Shown: positions 33,114-43,924, counted from the first letter of the stretch. The stretch: DNA of 64,000 bases from Streptomyces sp. NBC_01750 (GCF_035918095.1 NZ_CP109137.1:3970001-4034000); one strand, 5' to 3'. The notes: generated by a model not told the origin, from the letters alone. Numbers and translations: made by a program.

Positions 33114-33671
33114 TCAGTCGTCGAGCAGCGCTTCGGCTTCGCATTTCTTGACCCGTGCCACCAGCTTGGGGCTGCGCATGCCGACGTTGACGGTCCTGGT
33201 CTCGCCGCTGTCCAGCGTGACGTCGGTGTTTCCGCGGTCGACGATCGCACCCGAGGCATCCAGGAACACCACCTCGACCTGGTACCTGTGCGTGACCCCG
33301 TAGTCCGCAACCACCTGCACCGTGGCGGACGTTGTCGCCCTGCGCTTGCCGCGGCCCTTCTTCACACAGGTGACGACGGTCGCCTGTGGCGAGCCGGTGG
33401 CGGTCGCCGTGGGCGTCGGCTCATCGGTGTACGAGTCCGAGCCTGATGAACCGGACGACGACGAGCCGTAGTCGTCGTCATTGTCGTAGTCGCGGTAACC
33501 GCCGTTCGACTTCTTGGAGTTCGAGCAGCCGCCCGAGCCACCACCGCTGCCGTGCGACCTGCTCTTGCCACCCCTGCCACCCTTGCCGCTCGAGGCCGAA
33601 CTCGAGAAACCGGTCAGCGCCAGCACCACCACGACCAGTACGGCCGCGAGCCTGAGACGTCGGCGCAGCAT
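33114..33671 (-). CDS. Secreted Ser/Gly-rich protein, paralogue 2
   Basis: The 185-residue protein has an N-terminal signal/anchor (LRRRLRLAAVLVVVVLALTGFSSSASS), a long Gly/Ser/Asp linker with a SSSSGSSGSDSY stretch, and a C-terminal beta domain (VQVVADYGVTHRYQVEVVFLDASGAIVDRGNTDVTLDSGETRTVNVG) resembling that of the neighbouring gene. Both proteins have a Cys near the end of the domain (VVTCVKK and VKKCEAE). The start ATG at 33671 is preceded by gggggaggg. These two genes look like an old tandem duplication. Confidence 0.6.
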   Translation of the reverse strand: MLRRRLRLAAVLVVVVLALTGFSSSASSGKGGRGGKSRSHGSGGGSGGCSNSKKSNGGYRDYDNDDDYGSSSSGSSGSDSYTDEPTPTATATGSPQATVVTCVKKGRGKRRATTSATVQVVADYGVTHRYQVEVVFLDASGAIVDRGNTDVTLDSGETRTVNVGMRSPKLVARVKKCEAEALLDD

Positions 33672-33992
33672 CGCCGGCCCTCCCCCTGTGCTTCCTGCTC
33701 TTGATGTACCTGACAATCGCGCGCCACCGTAGCAGTCGCGAATCAGGGGTGGGCAGGCGCATCGGCGGTCGCGTCCGTGACGGCCGTCGTACCAGTCACG
33801 GAAGGGGCTCCGTACGGCGGCCGTCGCTCCGACGAGAGCGAGGATCGACCGATGATGTTGCGGATCACCGTCGGCCTCCTGGGGGATGCCGCTCTCGATC
33901 ACGACGCTACGCCCGGACGGTGCCGGTCGCCATCGGGGCACTTGCCGGACGGACCGGATGTCCGTGCCGTCCGTGCCGTCCGTGCCGTCCCG
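33672..33992. other. Intergenic region of about 320 bp, no gene recognised
   Basis: The region separates a secreted protein gene from the end of the kinase gene. It contains three tandem copies of a 9-base tgccgtccg unit near 33960-33990, just before the kinase stop. Nothing coding is supported. Confidence 0.4.
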
Positions 33993-36434
<2,442 letters not shown>

Positions 36435-36624
36435 CACTTGCCTGCCACCTCCCCGTACGGGCCCCAGAAGAAATGGGGCCCGTCACAGCCCCGTGCAGCG
36501 TCTCACCGCCGAGACCCTCAGCGGTGCGCACCCTGATTCTTCCTGTCGAAGGCGACGGTTGCGAACCCGGGGGCGGATCGGGGTGTCTCACCCGGTTTCG
36601 GGCACGCTTCGGGAGCGGATCGGT

Positions 36625-36939
36625 TCAGCTGCGGGCCTCCAGGTGTCCCTGGGCGCGCAGGGAGCCGCCGCAGGAGATCGCGTCACTGCCGTCCCCGGTG
36701 TGCCAGGCCCCGTAGACAGTCCTGACGCGGACCGGCCACTTCGGGTTGCTCACGTCGTCGCAGTCGACGACCAGCCGCCAGGTGTATGAGGAGCCGCTGT
36801 AGCAATTGGCGGAGGCACTGTCACCACTGCCGGCCAGGTTGCAGGGCAGCCGGGCGGCGGAGGCGGGGGTCGCGGTGAACAGTCCGGCGGCGATGGCGGC
36901 GCCGGCGGCGAGTGCCAGGGCGGTCTTGGTACGCAGCAC
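36625..36939 (-). CDS. Small secreted protein with disulfide potential
   Basis: The 104-residue protein starts with GTG at 36939, preceded by aaagga, and has a clear signal peptide (LRTKTALALAAGAAIAAGLFTATPASA, cleaved near ASA-A). The mature part contains four Cys (LPCNLAG, ANCYSG, DCDD, ISCGG) and a WRLVVDCDD segment. Secreted and small; I do not recognise the family. Confidence 0.6.
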   Translation of the reverse strand: MLRTKTALALAAGAAIAAGLFTATPASAARLPCNLAGSGDSASANCYSGSSYTWRLVVDCDDVSNPKWPVRVRTVYGAWHTGDGSDAISCGGSLRAQGHLEARS

Positions 36940-36997
36940 GAGGAGGTCCTTTCGCGGTGGGGGAAGGACCACCACTATGGATCAGCTCACGGGTCTA

Positions 36998-37007
36998 GGT
37001 CTAGACC
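36998..37007. promoter_or_regulatory. 10-bp palindrome GGTCTAGACC in the promoter gap
   Basis: It lies 58 bases upstream of the small secreted protein start and overlaps a half repeat ggtcta. It could be an operator; evidence is slight. Confidence 0.3.
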
Positions 37008-37031
37008 ATTATCCGCTCAACTCCCGCTCGT

Positions 37032-37817
37032 TCACGCCGCCTTGGACTCCTCATCGGGTTCGGCGAGAACGGCGAACGAAGCGCCCTGGTTGTCCGCGAG
37101 CACCGCGATACGGCCGTAAGGGATGTCGAACGGCGGCGCCTGGACCCGGCCCCCGAGACGGGTGACCGCCGCGGCCGTCCCGTCGCAGTCCTCGACGCAG
37201 AAGTAGACGAGGAAGTGGCCGGGCATCTCGGCCGGAAAGGCCTCGGTGATGACACTGCGGCCGCCGAAGGCGGTGTCCTCCCCGGGCTCCGTACCGGCGG
37301 GCGACCATGTCCGGAAGTCGATGGGCACGTCCGGAAGATCCGTCCCCCGGAAGCCGAACACCGACTCGTAGAAGGGGTCGACGCTCTCCTTGTCACGCGT
37401 GTACACCTCGGTCCAGCAGAAGGAGCCGGGCTCGCCCTGTTTCTCGAAGCCGGACGTGTCGCCGGCCTGCCAGAGCCCGAAGACCGCGCCGCCGGGGTCC
37501 GCGGCCTCCACGATCGTGCCGGCGGTGCCGACCGGCCGCGGGTAGGTGATCACCTGGCCGCCGGCCTCCCCGATCTTCCTGCCGAGCGCGGCGGCGTCGT
37601 CGGTGGCGAAGTAGATGCCCCAGACGGTGGGCATCCGGCCGTCCCGCTTGGGCGCGAGGCCGGCGACGAGCTTTCCGTCACTGAAGGCGTTGACGTACCC
37701 GGCGTCCCCCTCCTCGAATGTCCAGCCGAACAGCTCGCCGTAGAAGCGCTTGCCCGCCTCGACATCGGGGAGCGCCGCGTCCACCCAGCAGGGCATGCCC
37801 TCCGCGAATGCGGCCAT
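37032..37817 (-). CDS. VOC family protein (two glyoxalase-like domains)
   Basis: The 261-residue protein holds two vicinal-oxygen-chelate halves: residues about 8-120 (WVDAALPDVEAGKRFYGELFGWTFEEGD ... GIYFATDDAAALGRKI) and about 130-255 (CWTEVYTRDKESVDPFYESVFGFR ... FLVYFCVEDCDGTAAAVTRLGG). Both carry the YxxxFGW/YxxxFGF signature. The family includes lyases, dioxygenases and resistance proteins; metal ligands cannot be assigned with confidence. It is a single gene. Confidence 0.85.
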   Translation of the reverse strand: MAAFAEGMPCWVDAALPDVEAGKRFYGELFGWTFEEGDAGYVNAFSDGKLVAGLAPKRDGRMPTVWGIYFATDDAAALGRKIGEAGGQVITYPRPVGTAGTIVEAADPGGAVFGLWQAGDTSGFEKQGEPGSFCWTEVYTRDKESVDPFYESVFGFRGTDLPDVPIDFRTWSPAGTEPGEDTAFGGRSVITEAFPAEMPGHFLVYFCVEDCDGTAAAVTRLGGRVQAPPFDIPYGRIAVLADNQGASFAVLAEPDEESKAA

Positions 37818-37983
37818 GGACCTGATTCCTTCCCTTGTAACGGAATGTGGTGCCCGTCACACTCAAGCTAATGGCGCATTACGCGCACCGCAGGGAATCA
37901 AATCGAACAAATTACTCAATTGTCAGGATCCGGGGCCCGGGGGCCGCGATCCGGGGCCGGAGTCGGGGTCTTGATTCGTTGAG

Positions 37984-38005
37984 TTATGCACAGAAGTTTT
38001 CCACA
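37984..38005 (+). other. Two DnaA-box-like 9-mers
   Basis: TTATGCACA at 37984-37992 and TTTTCCACA at 37997-38005 each differ by one or two bases from the DnaA consensus. They lie in the 268-bp gap before the TetR gene. Two boxes do not make an origin. Confidence 0.35.
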
Positions 38006-38085
38006 GGCTGTTGATAAGACTATTGAGGCACCCCATTTGCACTCGGCCGAATCGCGCGCCGATCACCCCTCGGTAAGCTGACGGC

Positions 38086-38733
38086 ATGACAGGACAAGTA
38101 CGCACCGTCGACGGCCGAGTGGCCGGACGACGCGGCCAGGCGACGCGGCAGAAGCTGCTCGACTGCCTCAGCGAGATGCTCAGCACCTCGCCGTACCGGG
38201 ACGTCAAAGTCATCGACGTGGCCCGGAAGGCGGGCACTTCACCCGCGACCTTCTATCAGTACTTCCCGGACGTCGAGGGCGCGGTCCTCGAGATCGCCGA
38301 GGAAATGGCCAAGGAGGGCGCTGGGTTGACCGACCTTGTCGCCGGCCGTTCCTGGGTCGGCAAGGCGGCCTGGCAGACCTCGGAGGAGCTGGTCGAGGGC
38401 TTCCTCGACTTCTGGCGCCGCCATGACGCGATCCTGCGGGTGGTCGACCTGGGAGCGGCGGAGGGCGACAAGCGGTTCTACAAGATCCGCATGAAGATCC
38501 TCAACTCCGTCACCAACTCCCTTACGGACGCGGTGAAGGACCTCCAGTCGAAGGGCAAGGTCGACAAGGACGTCAGCCCGGCGGCGATCGCGGGCTCGCT
38601 CGTGGCGATGCTGGCGGCGGTGGCGTCGCATCAGAAGGGGTTCACGGCCTGGGGTGTGAAGCAGGCCGAACTGAAGCCGAATCTCTCGCTGTTGGTGCAT
38701 TTGGGCATCACGGGCAGGAAGCCGACGAAGTAG
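38086..38733 (+). CDS. TetR family regulator, candidate controller of the 17-bp palindrome regulon
   Basis: The 215-residue protein has an N-terminal TetR helix-turn-helix (GQATRQKLLDCLSEML ... DVKVIDVARKAGTSPATFYQYFPDVEGAVLEI, recognition helix TSPATFYQYF, about residues 15-65) and a ligand-binding helical domain (FLDFWRRHDAILRVVDLGAAEGDKRFYKIRMKILNSVTNSLTDAV). It is the only TetR gene in the window and lies beside the F420/dehydrogenase genes carrying the palindrome. TetR proteins commonly bind 15-19 bp palindromes over promoters. Its own promoter has only a weak match at the start codon (38077-38093). Confidence 0.85.
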   Translation: MTGQVRTVDGRVAGRRGQATRQKLLDCLSEMLSTSPYRDVKVIDVARKAGTSPATFYQYFPDVEGAVLEIAEEMAKEGAGLTDLVAGRSWVGKAAWQTSEELVEGFLDFWRRHDAILRVVDLGAAEGDKRFYKIRMKILNSVTNSLTDAVKDLQSKGKVDKDVSPAAIAGSLVAMLAAVASHQKGFTAWGVKQAELKPNLSLLVHLGITGRKPTK

Positions 38734-38857
38734 CCGCGGCGTCGCGTCACCCCCATGTCCTGTCACAGCGACGCGACGCCTCCACCGGACAAGAACCCGC
38801 ATGCCGGGCCCGAGCAGCAGGCGCCCGACAAGAGCCGGTGGACAGCGGCCCGCGTCC

Positions 38858-39328
38858 CTAGCGGCGCGACAGGCGAAAGACGCGGATCTCTCTCTTCACC
38901 CGGGACTGGTACGTCGCGTACGGCGGCCAGAAACTCAGCGCCGCCCGCCACGCCTCCTCCCTCTCCTCGCCCTCCAGCAGGCGCGCACGCACCAGGACGT
39001 CCTTGCCCTTCCAACTCACCTGCGCCTCCGGGTGTTTGAGCAGGTTCGCCGTCCACGCCGGATGGCCCTCGCGGCCGAAATTGGAGCCGATCAGGATCCA
39101 GTCGCCCGACTCCTGCGGCAGGCACGCCAGCGGAGTGACCCTGGGCAGGCCGCTCTTCGCGCCGCGCGCGGTGAGGATGACCCCCGGCAGCATCTGTGCG
39201 CTCAGCAGCACCTTGCCCCGCGTCAGCCGGTGGACGGCACGGTCCACAGCCGGGATGACATGAGGCGCGATCCTCGCGAAGGCGCGGGTCGACGAGACCT
39301 TCTGGACGAGCCGTGCACCGGGCGCCAT
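38858..39328 (-). CDS. Ddn-like deazaflavin (F420)-dependent nitroreductase family protein
   Basis: The 156-residue protein matches the F420-binding Ddn/FDR-A family: VILTARGAKSGLPRVTPLACLPQESGDWILIGSNFGREGHPAWTANLLKHPEAQVSWKGKDVLVRARLLEGEEREEAWRAAL, where NFGREGHPAWTANLLKHP is the F420-binding signature. It is a small split-barrel enzyme that may reduce quinones or enoates. The ATG overlaps the upstream acyl-CoA dehydrogenase stop (ATGA at 39328), so both are cotranslated. With fbiC this is further evidence of F420 use in the pathway. Confidence 0.85.
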   Translation of the reverse strand: MAPGARLVQKVSSTRAFARIAPHVIPAVDRAVHRLTRGKVLLSAQMLPGVILTARGAKSGLPRVTPLACLPQESGDWILIGSNFGREGHPAWTANLLKHPEAQVSWKGKDVLVRARLLEGEEREEAWRAALSFWPPYATYQSRVKREIRVFRLSRR

Positions 39329-40569
39329 CAGACCACCGCCGCCGCGGGCCCGGGCGCCGCTCCCGACGGCGCTCCCGACGGCGCTCCCGACGCCGCTCCC
39401 GCCGGCGGGACGAAGAGTCCGGCCCGTTCGGCCGCACGGGTGCGCAGCCGGTGCACCGGGCCGAAGAGCAGCTCGTCCGCCGCCGCCCGTTTGAAGTACA
39501 GATGCGCCTCGTGTTCCCAGGTGAAGCCGATGCCGCCGTGCAGCTGGACCGCCTCGCCCGTGACCACCCGCAGCGTTTCCAGGCCCTGCGCCAGCGCCAG
39601 GCCACCCTCCCTCGGGTCCCAGGCCGCGTAGTACGCCGCCGAGCGGGCCGCCTGGACGCGTACGTACAGATCGGCCAGCCGGTGCTTGACCGCCTGGAAG
39701 GAGCCGATCGCGCGGCCGAACTGCTCGCGCGCCCGGACGTACTCCACCGTGCGGTCCAGGGCGCACGACGCCGCGCCCACCGCTTCCGCCGCAAGCAGCG
39801 TCGCCGCCCGGACCCCGGTCTCAGCCAGCGCCCCCGGCACATCGGCCGCATCGTCCGCGCCCAGCAACTCCGCCGCGCAGTCACGCAGTTCCACCCGTGC
39901 CTGCGGCCGTGTCTCGTCCAGTGCGGTCTGCCGGGTCCGCGAAAGCCCCGCCGCATCCGCCCGGACCAGGAAGAGGAGCGCACGGCTGCGGGCAAAGCCT
40001 CCCGTATGGGCCGCGACCAGCAGCAGCCCCGCGCTGTGCCCGTCGAGGACCTGTCCGGCTTCCCCGTACAGCAGTCGGCCATCGCCGCCACCGGGCCGCG
40101 CCTGGACGCCGCCGGCCCGGCCGCCACCGGCCCACTCCCCCGAAGCGTTGTCGCCGCTCAGCCCGAGCGCCGCCGCGAGGCTGCCGCCCGGTACGGCGAG
40201 TGCGCAGGTCAGCGAGCCGTCCGCGATGCGCGGGAGCAGCTCGGCCCGCTGCGCGGGTGTGCCGAGCGCGGTGATCAGCGGCGCCACGAGCCCGGCCGTG
40301 GCGAACAACGGCGAGGGCAGCAGCGCCCGCCCGGTCTCCTCGCAGGCGAGTGCGAGTTCCGCGAGGCCGCAGCCCACACCTCCGTACGACTCCGGCAGCG
40401 CAAGCCCCGGCAGGCCAAGCCGCGCGGACAGCTGCGTCCACAGCTCCGGGTCGTACCCGTCGGCCGTACGGACGGCCGCCTTGACCTCGTCCGGGCCAGA
40501 CCGTTTGGTCAGCAGCTCGCGCAGGGTGCGGCGGATCTCGTCCTGCTCCGCGGTGAAGGTGGTGTCCAT
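39328..40569 (-). CDS. Acyl-CoA dehydrogenase, beta-type subunit
   Basis: The 413-residue protein has an acyl-CoA dehydrogenase fold: GLALPESYGGVGCGLAELALACEETGRALLPSPLFATAGLV and the C-terminal FGRAIGSFQAVKHRLADLYVRVQAARSAAYYAAWD, VQLHGGIGFTWEHEAHLYFKRA. This is the FadE27/29-like subclass that forms alpha2beta2 complexes in steroid degradation. The C-terminus ends in a repetitive GAASGAPSGAPSGA tail reflecting a 12-bp repeat. ATG at 40569. A palindrome lies 16 bases upstream. It is followed by the Ddn-like gene with overlapping codons. Confidence 0.85.
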   Translation of the reverse strand: MDTTFTAEQDEIRRTLRELLTKRSGPDEVKAAVRTADGYDPELWTQLSARLGLPGLALPESYGGVGCGLAELALACEETGRALLPSPLFATAGLVAPLITALGTPAQRAELLPRIADGSLTCALAVPGGSLAAALGLSGDNASGEWAGGGRAGGVQARPGGGDGRLLYGEAGQVLDGHSAGLLLVAAHTGGFARSRALLFLVRADAAGLSRTRQTALDETRPQARVELRDCAAELLGADDAADVPGALAETGVRAATLLAAEAVGAASCALDRTVEYVRAREQFGRAIGSFQAVKHRLADLYVRVQAARSAAYYAAWDPREGGLALAQGLETLRVVTGEAVQLHGGIGFTWEHEAHLYFKRAAADELLFGPVHRLRTRAAERAGLFVPPAGAASGAPSGAPSGAAPGPAAAVV

Positions 40570-40585
40570 GGGGATCCCCTCCGTA

Positions 40586-40602
40586 TCTGACGGGCCGTCA
40601 TG
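40586..40602. promoter_or_regulatory. Operator site 7 (TCTGACG-GGC-CGTCATG)
   Basis: Left half perfect, right half 5 of 7. It ends the dehydrogenase promoter 16 bases before the start codon. Confidence 0.75.
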
Positions 40603-40697
40603 CTAGAGCGGGCGGATCCAGATGCACAGGGGCGTGCGCCCGCACGTGCACCAGGGCCGCGTGCTCAGGCCCGCGCGGAGGCGAACACAGGGCGCCG

Positions 40698-41069
40698 TCA
40701 GCAGACCTCACCGGGCGTGGTCGCGGCCGCCCTCAGCAGATCCCGTACGAGGCCGTAGTCGATCGCCTCGGTACGCCGGAAGCGCAGACATCCCTTGCCC
40801 ATGTCCTGGTCCGCCAGCCGCTCTTCGAAGCCCTCCCGGATGTCCGGACGCATCAGATAGAAGGAGACGTACTGCTTCTGATTGGCGAAGGCGATCTCCG
40901 CCTCCCCGCCCTTGCGGCGGTAGCTGGGCATGCCCCAGGCCATCACCTCCTCGTACTCCGCGAGCTCCGTACGGCACAGCTCCCGGATCCGGATCAGCGC
41001 CGTGAGCCGGTCCTGGTCCGCCACCTCGGCGAGGTAGCCGTCGACGTCTTCAGCAGTACTTCTGGGCAT
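40698..41069 (-). CDS. DUF1801 (YdhG-like) protein
   Basis: The 123-residue protein has the DUF1801 pattern: VDGYLAEVADQDRLTALIRIRELCRTELAEYEEVMAWGMPSYRRKGGEAEIAFANQKQYVSFYLM and a final CLRFRRTEAIDYGLVRDLLRAA. Homologues are called intracellular iron chaperone-like without firm evidence. ATG at 41069 fits better than one at 41078. It is divergent from the thiolase-like gene, with the palindrome lying in the 33-bp gap between their starts. Confidence 0.8.
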   Translation of the reverse strand: MPRSTAEDVDGYLAEVADQDRLTALIRIRELCRTELAEYEEVMAWGMPSYRRKGGEAEIAFANQKQYVSFYLMRPDIREGFEERLADQDMGKGCLRFRRTEAIDYGLVRDLLRAAATTPGEVC

Positions 41070-41082
41070 ACGCTCCACGCTA

Positions 41083-41099
41083 TCTGATGTACCGTCAGA
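41083..41099. promoter_or_regulatory. Operator site 8 (TCTGATG-TAC-CGTCAGA)
   Basis: Right half perfect, left half 6 of 7. It ends only 3 bases before the thiolase ATG at 41103, in the 33-base gap between two divergent start codons. Confidence 0.85.
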
Positions 41100-41102
41100 T
41101 TC

Positions 41103-42305
41103 ATGCCTTCAACTCCGCGCACTCGCGCTCCGCGCACGGCGGGCACCCCGCGCAAAGTCGCCATCGTCGGCATATCCCTCTCGGGCTGCGGACGCGTCGA
41201 CGGCCCCACGCCCTACACCCTGCATGCCCAGGCCGCCCGCCGCGCACTCGCCGACTCCGGGCTCGAGCGCTCCGTCATCGACGGCTTCGGCTCGGCCGGC
41301 CTCGGCACCCTCGCCCCGGTCGAGGTCGCCGAGTATCTGGGCCTGCGGCCGAGGTGGGTGGATTCGACCGCGGTGGGCGGGGCCACCTGGGAGGTCATGG
41401 CGGCCCACGCCGCCGACGCGATCGCGGCCGGGCACGCCAACGCTGTACTCCTCGTCTACGGATCCACCGCCCGGGCCGACATCAAGGCGGGGCGGCGCAC
41501 CTCCAACCTCTCCTTCGGCGGCCGTGGACCGCTCCAGTTCGAGGTCCCGTACGGGCACACACTCATCTCCAAGTACGCGATGGCCGCTCGCCGCCATATG
41601 CACGAGTACGGCACGACATTGGAGCAACTCGCGTCGGTGGCCGTCCAGGCGCGCGCGAACGCCGCCGCCAATCCGGACGCGATGTTCCGCGAGCCGATCA
41701 CCGTCGACGAGGTGCTCGACGGGCCGGTGATCGCGGACCCGTTCACCAAGCTGCACTGCTGCATCCGAAGCGACGGCGGCTGCGCCGTACTGCTCGCGGC
41801 CGAGGAGTGCGTACCGGACACCGCGAAGGACCCGGTATGGATCCTCGGCACCGGCGAGTACGTCTCGCACACCACCATGTCGGAGTGGGAGGACTTCACC
41901 GTCTCCCCGGCCGCGGTCTCGGGCAGCCTCGCCTTCGCGCGCGCGGGCGTCTCCCCGGCCGAGATGGATATCGCCGAGATCTACGACGCCTTCACCTATA
42001 TGACGCTGGTGACCCTGGAGGACCTGGGTTTCTGCGCCAAGGGCGAGGGCGGCCCGTTCGTCGGGAAAGGGCGGCTGACGCGGGACGGCGAGCTGCCGGT
42101 CAACACCGACGGTGGTGGTCTCTCCGCCTGCCATCCGGGGATGCGCGGACTGTTCCTGCTGGTCGAGGCGGTGCGGCAGCTGCGCGGCGAGGCGGGCGGG
42201 CACCAGGTGCGCAAGGCCGACGGCGGGCCGCCGCGACTGGCGGTCGCCTCCGGCACGGGCGGCTGGTTCTGCTCCTCGGGGACGGTGGTGCTGGGCAGGG
42301 ACTGA
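41103..42305 (+). CDS. Thiolase-like (SCP2/Ltp2-type) protein, set 2
   Basis: The 400-residue protein has the same fold as the set-1 enzyme: KVAIVGISLSGCGRVDGPTPYTLHAQAARRALADSGLERSVIDGF, RHMHEYGTTLEQLASVAVQARANAAANPDAMFREPITVDEVLDGPVIADPFTKLHCC, MDIAEIYDAFTYMTLVTLEDLGFC, and GGGLSACHPGMRGLFLLVEAVRQLRG, where the His corresponds to the thiolase active site. The matching DUF35 gene is at 43046 on the other strand. The operator almost touches the start codon, so a leaderless or very short-leader transcript is likely. Confidence 0.85.
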   Translation: MPSTPRTRAPRTAGTPRKVAIVGISLSGCGRVDGPTPYTLHAQAARRALADSGLERSVIDGFGSAGLGTLAPVEVAEYLGLRPRWVDSTAVGGATWEVMAAHAADAIAAGHANAVLLVYGSTARADIKAGRRTSNLSFGGRGPLQFEVPYGHTLISKYAMAARRHMHEYGTTLEQLASVAVQARANAAANPDAMFREPITVDEVLDGPVIADPFTKLHCCIRSDGGCAVLLAAEECVPDTAKDPVWILGTGEYVSHTTMSEWEDFTVSPAAVSGSLAFARAGVSPAEMDIAEIYDAFTYMTLVTLEDLGFCAKGEGGPFVGKGRLTRDGELPVNTDGGGLSACHPGMRGLFLLVEAVRQLRGEAGGHQVRKADGGPPRLAVASGTGGWFCSSGTVVLGRD

Positions 42306-42334
42306 AGGACAGGGCCCACCGTGAAGGATCTTTC

Positions 42335-43045
42335 ATGATCGACGCGGTGGTGCCGAGCAGAGAGTTGAATGCCCGCATGGACAACGATCAGCAGGAGACC
42401 TTCCGCGAGCTCCTCCGCGCACAGCGGGTCTGGGACACCACGCTTCCCGCCTTCGACCCGGCCACCGCGCCCGGGACACCACTGCCGCTGTTCCACCGTT
42501 GGTTCGCCGAGGCTGTGGCAGCGGGCCAGACCGAGCCGCACACCATGACCCTGGCCACCGTGGACGAGCAGGGGCGTCCCGACGTACGCACGCTGATGCT
42601 GCACGACGCGGACGAGCGCGGCTGGCATTTCGCCTCGCACGTCACGAGCGCGAAGGGCCGGCAGCTCGCCGCGCATCCGGAGGCCGCGCTGGGCTTCTAC
42701 TGGGCGGCGCAGGGCCGCCAGATCCGGATCCGGGGCCGGGTGACGGCGGGTGCCTCCGCGGAGAGCCAGGCCGATCTGCACGCCCGCTCCACGGGCGCGC
42801 TGGCCGCCGCGCTCACCGGACGGCAGAGCGAAGTGCTCGGCTCGCGGGAGGAGTTGGCGACGGCGTCACAGGCGGCTTGGGAGCGGGCACAGGCCGAGCC
42901 GGATGCCCCTGTGCCGACCTGGACGCGCTATGTGCTGCAGCCGTACGAGGTCGAGTTCTTCCAGGGCGACGAGCGGCGGCAGCATGTACGGCTGCGCTAC
43001 CGCCGCGAGGAGAGCGGCTGGGCGAGGGAGCTGCTCTGGCCGTGA
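42335..43045 (+). CDS. pdxH: Pyridoxine/pyridoxamine 5'-phosphate oxidase
   Basis: The 236-residue protein carries PdxH signatures: the FMN-binding RTLMLHDADERGWHFASHVTSAKGRQLAAHPEAALGFYW and QIRIRGRV, and the C-terminal VEFFQGDERRQHVRLRYRR that fits the E-F-W-Q-G family motif loosely. It converts pyridoxine or pyridoxamine 5'-phosphate to PLP using FMN and oxygen. A subset of similar proteins use F420, so the cofactor is not certain. ATG at 42335 has gaagga upstream; ATG at 42377 is an alternative. The stop abuts the stop of the convergent DUF35 gene. Confidence 0.75.
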   Translation: MIDAVVPSRELNARMDNDQQETFRELLRAQRVWDTTLPAFDPATAPGTPLPLFHRWFAEAVAAGQTEPHTMTLATVDEQGRPDVRTLMLHDADERGWHFASHVTSAKGRQLAAHPEAALGFYWAAQGRQIRIRGRVTAGASAESQADLHARSTGALAAALTGRQSEVLGSREELATASQAAWERAQAEPDAPVPTWTRYVLQPYEVEFFQGDERRQHVRLRYRREESGWARELLWP

Positions 43046-43447
43046 TCACCTCCGCGCCGGACGGAAGACGGGCACCGCCACCTCATCGTTCTCCCGGCGG
43101 AAGGTCACCTCCAGCTCCATGCCGACGCTGAGCCGGTCCTCCGGGCACTCCACGATCTCGGTCATCATCCGCGGGCCTTCGGCGAGACCGACGACGGCGG
43201 CGGTGTACGGGACGCGGGCGCCGAAGGGCGGCAGGTCATTGCGGTGCACGACGGACCAGGTGTAGAGCGTGGCGCGGCCGCTCGCCCCCTCCCACTCGAC
43301 GTCCTCGCTCCAGCAGTGCGGGCAGAACTCGCGCGGATAGTGGTGCGCCTTCGCGCATGCGCGGCAGCGGCGGATCAGGAGCCGGCCATCGCCCGCGGCA
43401 TCCCAGAAGGGGCGGGTGAAGTCGTCGGCTTCAGGCGTCGCCGTCAT
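43046..43447 (-). CDS. DUF35 zinc-ribbon/OB-fold protein, set 2
   Basis: The 133-residue protein has ADDFTRPFWDAAGDGRLLIRRCRACAKAHHYPREFCPHCWSEDVEWEGASG, with a four-Cys zinc ribbon, then an OB-fold (RATLYTWSVVHRNDLPPFGARVPYTAAVVGL and RLSVGMELEVTF). It is the probable partner of the thiolase-like protein at 41103. It overlaps the DoxX gene by ATGA at 43447 and shares its promoter, which carries a palindrome copy. Confidence 0.85.
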   Translation of the reverse strand: MTATPEADDFTRPFWDAAGDGRLLIRRCRACAKAHHYPREFCPHCWSEDVEWEGASGRATLYTWSVVHRNDLPPFGARVPYTAAVVGLAEGPRMMTEIVECPEDRLSVGMELEVTFRRENDEVAVPVFRPARR

Positions 43448-43896
43448 CAGAAGAGTCCGATCGCGCTGTCCAGGGACCAGGTCTGCCATGCCATGGCGAA
43501 GAGGGCGACGAACGATATGAGCGCCATCATGGCGTTCTGACCCTGTTCCGCCCAGTCGTGGATCATCAGGACCAGATAGAGCAGATTGAGGAGGAGCCCG
43601 CCGGCGAGGGCGACCGGGGTCAGGAAGCCGACGACCAGACCGAGACCCAGGGCGAGTTCGGCGTAGACGACGACGTACGCCATCACCTTGGGGCGGGGCC
43701 GGACCACCTTGTTGAAGCCGTTCTTCACCACCGGCCACCGGTGCTTGCCCGCGACGTCCGCCGCCCAGGCGATGCCGGTACCGCGCTCGAACCAGCCCTT
43801 CTTGTCCTTGTGGCGCCAGCTCTCCAGCCACCACAGACCGAGACCGATACGGAGGACGGCGAGCCATTCGGCACCGGTGAGCCAGGCGGTCTCCAT
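43447..43896 (-). CDS. DoxX-like membrane protein
   Basis: The 149-residue protein has four likely membrane segments (WLAVLRIGLGLWWLESW, VMAYVVVYAELALGLGLVVGFL, VALAGGLLLNLLYLVLMI, AMMALISFVALFAMAWQTW) with the DoxX pattern. The loop WFERGTGIAWAADVAGKHRWPVVKN is exposed. Homologues are linked to membrane redox systems, often thiosulfate or quinone. It is the first gene of a two-gene operon with DUF35; the ATG at 43896 is the best start. Confidence 0.75.
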   Translation of the reverse strand: METAWLTGAEWLAVLRIGLGLWWLESWRHKDKKGWFERGTGIAWAADVAGKHRWPVVKNGFNKVVRPRPKVMAYVVVYAELALGLGLVVGFLTPVALAGGLLLNLLYLVLMIHDWAEQGQNAMMALISFVALFAMAWQTWSLDSAIGLF

Positions 43897-43924
43897 CCGG
43901 TTCCCCTTCTCTCTTCGCGCCTTT

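Noticed and set aside
37984..38005. Replication origin.
   Set aside because: Two boxes alone, without dnaA, dnaN or an AT-rich unwinding region, do not support an origin.
38077..38093. Possible operator at the TetR start codon (gctgacg-gca-tgacagg).
   Set aside because: The right half matches only 4 of 7 consensus bases, well below the other 15 sites.
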